A DNA stretch of 64,000 nucleotides from JAGWFU01 sp035534575 (GCA_035534575.1 DATLRT010000015.1:1-64000), one strand, 5' to 3'; shown: positions 8,026 through 16,272, counted from the first letter of the stretch. Notes: generated by a model from the sequence alone, not told the origin. Numbers and translations: made by a program.

Positions 8026-10286
8026 AAGGATTTAACTTTTTTGCCATAACCTCGATGCCAAACATAGGCCTAAACAAGCAATTGCTTATGGAAGCTATAG
8101 GGAAACGTGAATTCGTATTGGTCTATGACTTTAGTAGAAAAATAACCCTTATAGGGCTGGAAAATACCACAAATCCCCTAAATTTCAGGGCAGAGGACAG
8201 TGGTTCAATCCCGGGATTTTCAATAGAGGCGTCAGATTTCAATATCTCCAATGCCCCTATAGAACTATTCTGCTGCTACAAACAGCCGTCATTAGAAAAC
8301 CCACTGCCTGCCTTCACCGATATTTTCTCAGCCGATTTCAAGGCCGGATTTGTATGTGTGGCTTTCCTGCCCCTCAACCTATCCGAACTCGAGTGCTCTA
8401 AGCGTAGGATTGAACGACTTTTGAGCTCCAAGAACCTTAAGGAGACTAGCGCCAGCACAAGCGGTATGTTCAATTCGAAGACGAGCCTTTCTGTTCAAAG
8501 GGAGCTTTTTGATGGGTCGGAAGAAAGGTTGCTCCTTGAGCAGATGCTAGGTTCAATCAACAATTCACTGCTCAGCAATGGCATGACATACAAAATCTTT
8601 GTAGCCGGCCAGACTGAGCAAGGCATAAGCGAATATCTCGAGTCAAGAGTACTTATACTCAAACATTATGGGGCTGTAAAAGCTAAAGGCGCAGATGAGC
8701 TGTTGGCTTCTATCCGGAATCTGGATGCGCTTCCGGTAGGGTCCGCCGTTGCCGAGCTATTTCTCAATGTTTATGGCTCATACAGGCTAGGATACGCAAT
8801 CCGTACCCAGGCCCCCTACTCCAGTGGAGACTTGGAGATTGGTAGTTTCCTAAAAGATGGTGCATCACGCTCCAATATTCGTGTCTCAATAGCAAGATCA
8901 TCACTGAATTTGGGTTTTATCCTTACCGGCCTACCCGGCTCAGGAAAAACTCGGGAAGCGATGGCTATAACGGACTCGATAATGGCGAAGAATCCAGGTA
9001 AGCAAACTGCCGTAATCGTGATATCTCCAACATCTGAATGGAATTCCTTTGCCGGCTGCCATGGGATGTATAAAATAACGGTAGGTGACGGCAAGCTGCC
9101 GATAAACTTCTTCTCATGTCCCGAGGGCGTAGAAAAAAGGGTATTCTACGAAAATCTTGCCATGATTCTATCATCAGCATCCAACGCTGGGCCTTATCAG
9201 AACCCAATGGAGAAGTGCATGCTCAATGCCTTTAGGGCAGCATATAAGGATACAAATGCCCCTAACCCCATAAACGCCTACGACGAGCTTGAAAATTCTA
9301 TAATAAAGTTTCACGCCAAGAGGACGAATTCAGGTGTAAAATACACCAAGCATGGCGAGAATATAAGATCCGCACTTGAGAACCTGAGAGCAATACTTTC
9401 CCTGCCAGAATACTCAGTAAGTAATGGCATAGACATGCAAGACATAGCTTCCAAAGGTGTGGTCTTCGACCTCTCAAAAGTAAGCTCTGGCTCAAAGGCT
9501 TACCTATACGCGCTTTTACTGAATCAGATATATGCACTTTCTTCCTTATTCGATTTGGCGGGGGATGACGAGCTAAGGATGCTTGTCTGCGTTGAAGAAT
9601 CACAACTCATATTTGGGAACAAGGAGAGCGCCGCGCTACAGGACATAAAACAAAGGATACAAGACTTCAGGAAGCAGGGGATAGGCCTGATGTTACTTAC
9701 CCACAACGTGACTGATATAGACCCGTCTCTGAGGCGATTATGCCAGACAAAATTATATCTGAAACAGGCTCCAGATGTGGCGCAAATAGCGGCGAAGGAT
9801 ATGGTCTTTACGCACGCAAAGGACGAGGAAGTGGTGCTCAAGCTAAAACTGCTCGAATCCGGAACAGGCGCATTCAGCTACGTTACCAAGTTAGGCCAGC
9901 AGAAATTGCCTAACGACACCATATTCCTCTCCACAAGAATGTATGAGGATTGCAACAAGCTGGAATTTGCAAATCTTGATGGCTATCTGGCGGATAGAAA
10001 CCTCAAGGTCCCAAGCCTAATTAAGTCAAACATATCAATAAAATGCTACAGCGAAGAGGACCTAAAGCTGCTTTCTGAGGTAAAGTCAATACGGTTTGTC
10101 TACCTAAACGAGACTGTTTTCGAATGCGACATAGAAAGAGGCGACAAAGTTGCGGGGTTGCTTGAGGGGAAAGAGTATCATCTTCAAGTATTATCCAGAA
10201 AAGGGAAGATTATAATTGCGTCCAAGATGGTGGCAAGGGATGAAATAGTAATTCAGCTTTCTGGAGGAAATGTTTCTCAAAAATGA
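8022..10286 (+). CDS. Second, divergent HerA/VirB4-type ATPase
   Basis: A 754-residue protein. Residues 1-280 form an N-terminal domain with no clear family. The motor starts at about residue 285, with Walker A TGLPGSGKT near 302-310 and a following strand VIVISPTSEWNSF, as in HerA/VirB4 proteins. The Walker B position (about 520-531, MLVCVEESQLIF) has Glu-Glu in place of the usual Asp-Glu. It is followed by DFRKQGIGLMLLTHN, matching the REGRKxGxGxxLxxQ region of the family. A C-terminal domain of about 110 residues (from 640) is beta-rich. It is the last gene of the operon, coupled by ATGA overlap. It may be the main assembly motor or a coupling-protein analogue. ATPase family membership is fairly secure; the role is not. 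Confidence 0.7.
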   Translation: MKGFNFFAITSMPNIGLNKQLLMEAIGKREFVLVYDFSRKITLIGLENTTNPLNFRAEDSGSIPGFSIEASDFNISNAPIELFCCYKQPSLENPLPAFTDIFSADFKAGFVCVAFLPLNLSELECSKRRIERLLSSKNLKETSASTSGMFNSKTSLSVQRELFDGSEERLLLEQMLGSINNSLLSNGMTYKIFVAGQTEQGISEYLESRVLILKHYGAVKAKGADELLASIRNLDALPVGSAVAELFLNVYGSYRLGYAIRTQAPYSSGDLEIGSFLKDGASRSNIRVSIARSSLNLGFILTGLPGSGKTREAMAITDSIMAKNPGKQTAVIVISPTSEWNSFAGCHGMYKITVGDGKLPINFFSCPEGVEKRVFYENLAMILSSASNAGPYQNPMEKCMLNAFRAAYKDTNAPNPINAYDELENSIIKFHAKRTNSGVKYTKHGENIRSALENLRAILSLPEYSVSNGIDMQDIASKGVVFDLSKVSSGSKAYLYALLLNQIYALSSLFDLAGDDELRMLVCVEESQLIFGNKESAALQDIKQRIQDFRKQGIGLMLLTHNVTDIDPSLRRLCQTKLYLKQAPDVAQIAAKDMVFTHAKDEEVVLKLKLLESGTGAFSYVTKLGQQKLPNDTIFLSTRMYEDCNKLEFANLDGYLADRNLKVPSLIKSNISIKCYSEEDLKLLSEVKSIRFVYLNETVFECDIERGDKVAGLLEGKEYHLQVLSRKGKIIIASKMVARDEIVIQLSGGNVSQK

Positions 10287-10323
10287 ATTAAACAACCATA
10301 CCTCTATTGAGTGGCTTGCAATA

Positions 10324-11742
10324 CTATATACTCATCTTTTCAGAATAAGCCCGATACACTATCTTTCCAATCGGCTCAGGCAGCTTTCCCACATAGAACT
10401 TGGCCGTCTTTCTGTCGAGGGTAGATGGCAGCACCACCTTCTTGTCTGACACGAAAGACCATATCAGCTCCTTCTGGGTGGCGTATTTGGGCTTCTCTAT
10501 GGCGCATATCCTGTCGCTCATCAGGGAGATGCCTATCGCAGACTTGTGCGCCTTCAGGAATCCATCAACCGACATTCCCATCGACACCGAAGGGCCTCTC
10601 ACTAAAGTGGCGGAGAGCGTTTGCTCCCTCACTAAGAATACCAACAAGCCATCCCTTCCGCTTATGCTGTTGAACGTCATCATCTGGCCGAAGCCGTTGG
10701 TAGCCAGGCTCTCCTCTATCCTTCCGCCCAGCTTCTTCAGCTGCTGCCACGTTATGTCCTCCGCTATGTCTGGCAGTTTGAAGTACAACACATACGGCAC
10801 AACACCCATCTCTTTCGCTATCTTGCCAATCTTCGCGCTAGCGTTCAGGTCCGAGAATCCCATCGCAAAGAAAGAGCCCTTTGATGGATTCGCTATGAGG
10901 TTCCTTGATGTAAGTATCGCCCTGGCAAGCGACTCCTCCGAAACGCTGGCAGCGACATTCCTGTTGCTGTCCGTAGGGTCTATGACTATGAATCCCTTTG
11001 AGAACTTCTTGACGAGATTGTCGACATCCTTGCCGTTGCCCGTCATGCGTTCTCCTGTCAGCACGTCTATCGCAGTGGGGAGCCTGAGCCTGGACAGTTC
11101 CAGCATAACGTTGTTGAAGGATCCGTAATGGTAAACCAGCAGCTCGCAAAGGTACCCCGAGAACCCCTCTATGCGCGCCTCCGCCCCATATATGTGGTGG
11201 GACTTGAAGAAGCTCTTCAGCACGCGGACATTGTCCCGCTGCGCCTCCTTCATGTTGTCGTTGACGAACTGGTTGTGGAGCTGCGTGCGGTCAACCGCAG
11301 TGCCCATGTCCTTGGCGTCAGTTATCTTGTAAGCTGGCACTATGTCCGTGTTTATCCCTGCATCCATGAACGCTATACGGGTGTAGGGATGCTCGGCGTA
11401 CTTCACGATGTACTTCTCGTTTCGCTTTGCGTTGACTATGGACTTGCCGATTGCCAACCCCTCCTTCTCTATCGCCTCCTTCGACATTGACCTTGGGAAA
11501 AGCAGGAATATGTCTATGTCAGAGTTGCCCCGCACGTTGGTGCCCCTTGCCACCGACCCGGCAAGTATTATCTCAACGTTCTTGGGCGTGGCCTTTTTCA
11601 GCCTGCCCATTACCTCGTTTATCATCCGTTTTGCCGCCTTGGTCTCCTCCGCAGTGGGCTTCACATCCTTCAGTACTGCTGCAACCAGGCTGTCAAGCCT
11701 TCTCACAACACCCTTAGGCAGCTCCGCCCCTCCCTTCTTCAT
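10324..11742 (-). CDS. cca: CCA-adding enzyme, archaeal class I tRNA nucleotidyltransferase
   Basis: Adds or repairs the CCA end of tRNAs without a nucleic acid template. The 472-residue length and plan match archaeal class I enzymes. The nucleotidyltransferase motif LAGSVARGTNVRGNSDIDIF at about residues 61-80 has the catalytic Asp pair, with a third Asp in GINTDIVPAY near 136. The middle region has VRVLKSFFKSHHIYGAE and the tail domains follow. None of the tRNA genes in this window encodes CCA, so the enzyme is needed. ATG at 11742; a TTTAAATAA box upstream lies between this gene and the divergent tRNA-Ala gene and may serve both. It converges with the pilus-like operon, with 37 bases between the stops. 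Confidence 0.93.
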   Translation of the reverse strand: MKKGGAELPKGVVRRLDSLVAAVLKDVKPTAEETKAAKRMINEVMGRLKKATPKNVEIILAGSVARGTNVRGNSDIDIFLLFPRSMSKEAIEKEGLAIGKSIVNAKRNEKYIVKYAEHPYTRIAFMDAGINTDIVPAYKITDAKDMGTAVDRTQLHNQFVNDNMKEAQRDNVRVLKSFFKSHHIYGAEARIEGFSGYLCELLVYHYGSFNNVMLELSRLRLPTAIDVLTGERMTGNGKDVDNLVKKFSKGFIVIDPTDSNRNVAASVSEESLARAILTSRNLIANPSKGSFFAMGFSDLNASAKIGKIAKEMGVVPYVLYFKLPDIAEDITWQQLKKLGGRIEESLATNGFGQMMTFNSISGRDGLLVFLVREQTLSATLVRGPSVSMGMSVDGFLKAHKSAIGISLMSDRICAIEKPKYATQKELIWSFVSDKKVVLPSTLDRKTAKFYVGKLPEPIGKIVYRAYSEKMSI

Positions 11743-11810
11743 CAGAACACCATCTGTATAGGGATGTAAGACAAGTTATTTAAACCTCCTCGGTAATTTA
11801 TACTTCACAA

Positions 11811-11883
11811 GGGCTCTTAGCTCAGTAGTACGAGCGTTCCGTTCGCAACGGAAAGGCCGCGGGTGCGATTCCCGCAGAGTCCA
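11811..11883 (+). tRNA. tRNA-Ala (anticodon CGC) with unusual elbow
   Basis: 73 nt, cloverleaf GGGCTCT...AGAGTCC with a G3:U70 pair, the classic alanine identity element, and discriminator A. Anticodon stem TTCCG/CGGAA encloses loop TTCGCAA, giving anticodon CGC. CCA is not encoded; CTTTTT follows as a likely terminator. Oddities: the D-loop reads AGTAGTAC without the G18-G19 pair, and the T-loop reads TGCGATT with G where T55 is expected, so the usual G18-U55 contact is absent. The 3' part (11839-11883) is repeated at 13905-13949. It may be a functional but deviant tRNA, or one altered by insertion. Confidence 0.75.
11839..11883 (+). repeat. Direct repeat copy 1 (attL-like), 3' half of tRNA-Ala
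   Basis: 45 bases from inside the anticodon stem to the end of tRNA-Ala. The sequence recurs at 13905-13949 with two mismatches (AGGCCGC here, AGATCGC there). Duplication of a tRNA 3' half including the anticodon loop is the normal footprint of integrase-mediated insertion into a tRNA gene. Confidence 0.75.
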
Positions 11884-11957
11884 CTTTTTGCAAGTGTGGG
11901 GTGTGGCGACAGGCCTGTAAGCGGGTCTGGTGCGACTACGGCACAAGCCGCAAATCA

Positions 11958-13745
11958 CTATCGAATGTAGATTATCGGATTAGTGAATGTTGGATTTTGA
12001 GGACACGATCCGTTTTGGTATTCTATCTTTAGGGTATTGCTATCCATTAGTTGCAAGTCGAAGTGCCCTTCGGATAGGGGAGAAAGTCCGTAGGCTGTGT
12101 TCAAGTTGTTAGGGTAGTAACAGTATACTTGGCCATCTGCAGTGACCTGGGAGGGTTCACGATTCACGTAGCCGCTATTTGTAGGTGTGAATGCGTTAAG
12201 GCTTGCTTGTGCCACAGTTCCGCCGAAAGCCAATACGCCTATTGAAAGATTCTCATACCAGTGCACTATGGATAGCTGTTGGCTCCAGACTGCGCCGCCA
12301 GTGGATGAACTCCCGTTCGCATACCAGTTTCCCTGTATCGTGCCTGCAATGTCTTCCATGTCAGTACCGCATGAAGGAGAGCCATTTGCACCTTTTTCGG
12401 TGTTTTGCACTTTTGGATACAGAACAGCTTGCAAGGATGTAGAGAAGTAGTCGTATGGGCATATGGCGTCTATTGGCCTACCGAAGTCATTAAACTGGCG
12501 TGCGGGATCGATAAATGCAAGAGCAGTTGCGCGCAAATCGTAGCCGCCAAAGTCAAATCCGAGGATGTTGGTGTTTGGGCCTCCGGCTATGCCTAAGAAC
12601 TCTCCAGCCTTAGCCATATAATCGAAAGCATATGTGCAGGTGGTGCTAGTGGCATTGGACTGCTGAGAAGTTTGGCACTGTGCTGTTTTGCTTGCATTGT
12701 TAATTTTCTGCTGCAAGGCGCTGGAGAGAGTGGCTACGTGGCCGTAATAAAACACCAGCTGATGGCACGGGGCGAAGTAGATCAGGCTGTCAGTAAAGGT
12801 CTTCCCGTTTATAGTAGAATTCTGAGTTACTATCTGCAGAATGTGCACATTTCCTGGAGCGTAGACGCTTGCAGGAAGCGAGTGTCCGCCGCTAGTGAAA
12901 AGACCGATGCCACCGTGATCCGATGGTATTGGGTGGCCCCCTTCGGGATTTAGGCTCCCCAAAGGCGTAATGTAGGCAATTGATGATAGATTGGTTGGCA
13001 GGGCGGTGAGATACGTCTGGTTCTGGCATGATGGAAGAGCATATGCAATATCGCCCTGCGAGTTTTGCCCTGCAGTTGAGCTGTTTTGCCGCTTGCCTGT
13101 CGAGGAATTATTATTTTGGCTGGAATTTTGATTGCTAGAGTCTATGAATCCACTAACCAAGTTAAATGACATGTTTATAGCGGCCCATCCCTGCGAATTT
13201 CCACTGCTGTTTATCTGATTGATAAGCAGATATGGACCATTTCCATTCTGGCCAAAACCTACATATTGGCGTTGTCCAATCTGCAGGGATCTTGAATACG
13301 GGCCCTGACTCACATTTAATTCTGCGTATGACTGATTGTTTGCATATGTTATTTTTAATAAGGTCACAGTAAACTGTTGAGAGAGCGTTACAGATTTGCC
13401 TACATAAACTTTTTGATAAGCTTGGTAAGGGTTGGTCTGATTACTTGAGGTGTTATGCCCATTGGATCCGCTCTGGGAGCCAGAAAGTCCGCATTTGGGG
13501 GGATTATCCATGCAGTAGCTTTGGCATTGTGAAGCAGATACCCCGGCATTTGCACAGTCTTCGAGAGCAGCAGATATGGTAGAATTGCTTGAAGAATTGT
13601 GGGAGGAATTACTTTGGCTGATGACAGAATTATTCGAATATGGTGATTGGGTCCCATGTCCAAGATTTCTAAAGGACAAGTATAAAACAGCACCTAAAGC
13701 AATAACCACGATTAATGCCGCTGTACCCAATACCAACTTATTCAT
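11958..13745 (-). CDS. Secreted, Ser/Asn-rich protein with M23-peptidase-like region
   Basis: A 595-residue extracellular protein. An N-terminal signal or anchor helix (residues 4-26) is followed by a low-complexity Ser/Asn linker and a small Cys cluster (residues 62-90, CANAGVSASQCQSYC). Residues 108-200 are beta-rich, and a second Asn/Ser-rich linker follows. A domain from about 255 has LGSLNPEGGHPIPSDH, then SVYAPGNVHILQI and LVFYYGHVATL, an order that recalls the barrel and His motifs of M23 metallopeptidases, although the canonical HxH is not clear. Many Asn-x-Ser/Thr sequons suggest glycosylation. It is the sole cargo between the tRNA-Ala repeats. A lytic, binding or purely structural role cannot be told apart. 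Confidence 0.55.
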   Translation of the reverse strand: MNKLVLGTAALIVVIALGAVLYLSFRNLGHGTQSPYSNNSVISQSNSSHNSSSNSTISAALEDCANAGVSASQCQSYCMDNPPKCGLSGSQSGSNGHNTSSNQTNPYQAYQKVYVGKSVTLSQQFTVTLLKITYANNQSYAELNVSQGPYSRSLQIGQRQYVGFGQNGNGPYLLINQINSSGNSQGWAAINMSFNLVSGFIDSSNQNSSQNNNSSTGKRQNSSTAGQNSQGDIAYALPSCQNQTYLTALPTNLSSIAYITPLGSLNPEGGHPIPSDHGGIGLFTSGGHSLPASVYAPGNVHILQIVTQNSTINGKTFTDSLIYFAPCHQLVFYYGHVATLSSALQQKINNASKTAQCQTSQQSNATSTTCTYAFDYMAKAGEFLGIAGGPNTNILGFDFGGYDLRATALAFIDPARQFNDFGRPIDAICPYDYFSTSLQAVLYPKVQNTEKGANGSPSCGTDMEDIAGTIQGNWYANGSSSTGGAVWSQQLSIVHWYENLSIGVLAFGGTVAQASLNAFTPTNSGYVNREPSQVTADGQVYCYYPNNLNTAYGLSPLSEGHFDLQLMDSNTLKIEYQNGSCPQNPTFTNPIIYIR

Positions 13746-13904
13746 TATTTATTACCCGATTATAAATATTTAAGACTTTTCATATCAGCGATTTAAAAGC
13801 TCGGAAGGTGGAACTTTTAATAATTTGCTCTGCTTATTTTGGAAATAAATCTGCGGTGCGCTATATGAAACAAAAGCTGGACGAGAAAGCTAGTTCATCT
13901 CAAC

Positions 13905-13949
13905 CCGTTCGCAACGGAAAGATCGCGGGTGCGATTCCCGCAGAGTCCA
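13905..13949 (+). repeat. Direct repeat copy 2 (attR-like) of the tRNA-Ala 3' half
   Basis: CCGTTCGCAACGGAAAGATC onward through the end AGAGTCCA matches 43 of 45 bases of the tRNA-Ala 3' half at 11839-11883. The sequence before it does not fold into a tRNA 5' half, so this is a tRNA fragment, not a gene. It lies 55 bases before the XTP pyrophosphatase start. Confidence 0.75.
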
Positions 13950-14004
13950 TACTGTCATATTCTCAAATCCAAACTGGCTGCAATGAAACCGGTGTCGTGC
14001 TCCT

Positions 14005-14583
14005 ATGGAAATCGATTTCATAACCTCCAACACCTTCAAGCTCGGCATAGCAAAGGAGCTGCTCTCCCCTTACGGGATAAATGTCAAGATGAAGAACCTT
14101 GAGCTGGACGAGCTCCAGTCTCCTGAGGTTGAGGATGTTGCCATGCACAAGGCAACTCAGGCGCTGAAGCTGGCCAAGAGGCCATTCATTGTCGACGATT
14201 CTGGGTTTTACGTAGCTGCGCTCAAGGGATTCCCAGGGGCCTACCTTAAACATACGATTGGGATGATAGGGTGGCAGGGCGTGCTTAAGCTTCTGGGCAG
14301 CAACACGGATAGAAGAGCCAAGTTCCATGCCGTGCTGGTGTTCGGAAATCCAAAGACCGGCAAGACCGCAATCTTCGAGAGCGAAGTCTCAGGTCTGATA
14401 TCAATGCGCGAGCACGGGCATAACAATGCGCGCATGATGACCAGCAGGATATTCGTTCCGCAAGGGAGCAAGAAAACAATCGCGCAGATGAACCGGACCG
14501 AATGGACCGCGTTCATAACCGATGTAGAGAGAAAGAGATATCTGGCGTTTGCGAAATGGCTGAAGAGGAGCTACGCCTTCTGA
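14005..14583 (+). CDS. rdgB: XTP/dITP diphosphatase (HAM1/RdgB family)
   Basis: Hydrolyses non-canonical purine nucleoside triphosphates (XTP, ITP, dITP) to the monophosphates, protecting nucleic acids. 192 residues, the usual length. The N-terminal FITSNTFKLGIAKELL matches the family pattern (T/S)xNxxKxxE. The nucleotide-binding signature FIVDDSGFYVAALKGFPGAY lies at residues 61-80, and the acidic/positive tail YLAFAKWLKRS closes the fold. ATG 14005 follows the attR-like repeat by 55 bases, so its native promoter may have been changed by the insertion. Its 3' end overlaps the convergent AlkD gene by 13 bases. Confidence 0.9.
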   Translation: MEIDFITSNTFKLGIAKELLSPYGINVKMKNLELDELQSPEVEDVAMHKATQALKLAKRPFIVDDSGFYVAALKGFPGAYLKHTIGMIGWQGVLKLLGSNTDRRAKFHAVLVFGNPKTGKTAIFESEVSGLISMREHGHNNARMMTSRIFVPQGSKKTIAQMNRTEWTAFITDVERKRYLAFAKWLKRSYAF

Positions 14584-15434
14584 GTCTCAGCAAATGCGGC
14601 CTCGGCCGCCTTGAGCCTGTTGATGACCGCATCGCTCTTCAGCTCCCTTATGACATCCATGGCTATCCACTTTGCGCTCGGCGTTTCCTTGAGCGCCATC
14701 TTCTCCGCGAATGAGATTGAATCCTTGTTAAGCTTCATGTTCCTCTTGCCTATGTTCCTTAAAGCCCAGCTGACCGCCTTCTTGACGAAGTTCCTGTCAT
14801 CGTCAGCGCCTCCCCCTATCAGCGGGAAGAAGTTGATGAACTGCTGGTCGTTGGCCTCCTTGTCGTGGTTGGCAAGCACCGCCATCATGGCGAACCCGGC
14901 CCTCCTCACGAACTCCCTGTCTCTCCTTGACCACTCCGCCGCCTTCATGTAAGCCGGCTTGGTCTGCCATAGCACGTTGGTGCAAAGGCTGTCGCATATG
15001 TCCCACGCGTCCAGATCCCTGACCCAGAGCTCCATCTGCCTGTTGGTGGTGGCTAGCGGATCCTCTATTATGGTCGCAAGCAGGCGGGCCTCGTGGATTC
15101 CCGTGTCCCAAAGCTCGAGCGCCAGCTCGTGGCTCATGCCCACCCTCGTCCCGAGCCTCCTAAGCTCTGGGACCGATATGCCCAGCGCGGATGCGGTGTT
15201 TATCCCGAAGCTTTCCATGCTGGCCTTTACCTCCGCCCTGCCCATCCTCTTCAGCTCAGCCACTATCTGATCCTTATTGAACCTGCTCCTGCGAGGGGTG
15301 AAAGCGACCACCCTCTTGCGTGGCGCAGGACTATCCGACCTCCTGTAAGGGGAGCCACTGCTAGTTCTTCTGTTAAACGTAGAACTTCCTGTTCTTCTAT
15401 GTGGCGAGGAATCTCTGGTTCTTCTGAATGGCAT
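14571..15434 (-). CDS. AlkD-like HEAT-repeat DNA alkylation repair protein
   Basis: Member of the AlkD/AlkC DNA glycosylase family, which excises bulky or cationic alkylated bases using stacked HEAT-like helices. From ATG 15434 it has 287 residues; the start is chosen because a TTATAAAT box lies about 38 bases upstream, although in-frame ATGs exist further up. Residues 1-45 are a basic Arg/Ser tail with loose repeats (RRTRDSS, RRTGSS, RRTSSG, YRRSDS) likely to contact DNA. Helical repeats follow, with LALELWDTGIHEARLLATII and WVRDLDAWDICDSLC, where AlkD proteins have their Trp and Asp active-site residues. It overlaps the rdgB 3' end. Confidence 0.8.
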   Translation of the reverse strand: MPFRRTRDSSPHRRTGSSTFNRRTSSGSPYRRSDSPAPRKRVVAFTPRRSRFNKDQIVAELKRMGRAEVKASMESFGINTASALGISVPELRRLGTRVGMSHELALELWDTGIHEARLLATIIEDPLATTNRQMELWVRDLDAWDICDSLCTNVLWQTKPAYMKAAEWSRRDREFVRRAGFAMMAVLANHDKEANDQQFINFFPLIGGGADDDRNFVKKAVSWALRNIGKRNMKLNKDSISFAEKMALKETPSAKWIAMDVIRELKSDAVINRLKAAEAAFAETQKA

Positions 15435-15494
15435 GGCACTACCTGTAATGAGTATAATTTGCATCGCAGCATTTATAACTGCCAACTGCTCTGC

Positions 15495-16244
15495 CTAGCG
15501 TATTAGCCTCAACCGGTTGTTGAAGGAAACGAAGAGGTTGCCTATCACCAGCGCCAGCAGCAGGAAATCCGCGCTGCTGTTTATGGTGAAGAAAGCTACC
15601 GATAAGACGCCTACTATGACCGAGTACGCTATACCGCTCCTCAGCGTCAGCGGGGAGGTCTTGTGCTCTATAAGCATCAGGAAGGCGAAGAACATTATCG
15701 TGGGATTGAGCAGTGCCAACGGGTGGGTGGAGACCAGGTGGAAGTTAAGCAGGGTGAACAGCGCCTCAAAAACCACTATGAAAACCACCGCGACTGTGAG
15801 CCTCTTTATCCTATAAGCAATCAGGAGACCAAGAACCAGCACCGCTATTATGCTTGAGCTTGCCCACCAGGCGTCTCCGATTCTAAACGCCATAAAAATA
15901 GCCAGCAGCCCAAACGCAGCCGGGTTGAAGATGTTCCTGCTTCCCACCTTTATCAGGTGCTTCGAGGCTATGGCTATTACCGAGGCTATGACCAGGACAT
16001 ACCACTGTGTCGCCGGATTTATCACCAATGCCACAAGCAATCCCGTTATTATCGCGCTCTTCGGTACGATGAACCTCTTCAGCGTGTATCTCTTGAGTAT
16101 GAGATCAAGCACCGCCGCAGGTATGACCGCATAAAGGATCTGTAGTATGGACGGCATTATGCCGTACTGTGAGGCCGCTATCGCTGCCAATATTAGAAGA
16201 GAGATAATCATCTGGATGTATATGTCCGGGAGTTTTATGTTCAT
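15495..16244 (-). CDS. RnfD/NqrB-like membrane protein, orphan
   Basis: A 249-residue protein from ATG 16244 (a TTG lies 12 bases upstream in frame) with eight to nine membrane helices. The segment SKHLIKVGSRNIFNPAAFGL near residues 95-115 matches the NQR2/RnfD/RnfE family, which carries flavin-linked electrons across membranes in Nqr and Rnf complexes. The Thr-containing motif used for covalent FMN attachment (SGATxxT) is not visible, and no other rnf or nqr genes are nearby. It may be a derived orphan member with another redox partner. It is downstream of the cupredoxin genes on the same strand with a 28-base gap to the nearest, so a link to membrane electron transfer is plausible. Confidence 0.65.
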   Translation of the reverse strand: MNIKLPDIYIQMIISLLILAAIAASQYGIMPSILQILYAVIPAAVLDLILKRYTLKRFIVPKSAIITGLLVALVINPATQWYVLVIASVIAIASKHLIKVGSRNIFNPAAFGLLAIFMAFRIGDAWWASSSIIAVLVLGLLIAYRIKRLTVAVVFIVVFEALFTLLNFHLVSTHPLALLNPTIMFFAFLMLIEHKTSPLTLRSGIAYSVIVGVLSVAFFTINSSADFLLLALVIGNLFVSFNNRLRLIR

Positions 16245-16272
16245 TTGATGCACCAAGCTGGGGAGCTGCCAA

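Larger units (their letters stand above)
11839..13949. mobile_element. Putative tRNA-Ala-targeted insertion carrying one surface-protein gene
   Basis: The 45-bp direct repeats derived from tRNA-Ala bracket about 2.07 kb. The only substantial gene inside encodes a 595-residue secreted protein with AT-rich codon use (AAT, TTA, GGA) unlike the surrounding core genes. No integrase or replication gene is present, so it is either a remnant, a non-autonomous cassette moved in trans, or the product of a local duplication. Boundaries are defined only by the repeats. Confidence 0.55.

Noticed and set aside
1669..10286. A complete integrative conjugative element
   Set aside because: No relaxase, integrase or att repeats were found around this block; only the transfer-like apparatus is visible.
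13870..13949. A second tRNA-Ala gene at the repeat copy
   Set aside because: Only the 3' half matches. The preceding bases give at most a four-bp acceptor match (GGAC/GTCC) and no proper anticodon or D stem, so it is a fragment.
13808..14023. 71-codon frame spanning the repeat copy before rdgB
   Set aside because: It runs through the tRNA fragment and into rdgB, with no motif; coding is unlikely.
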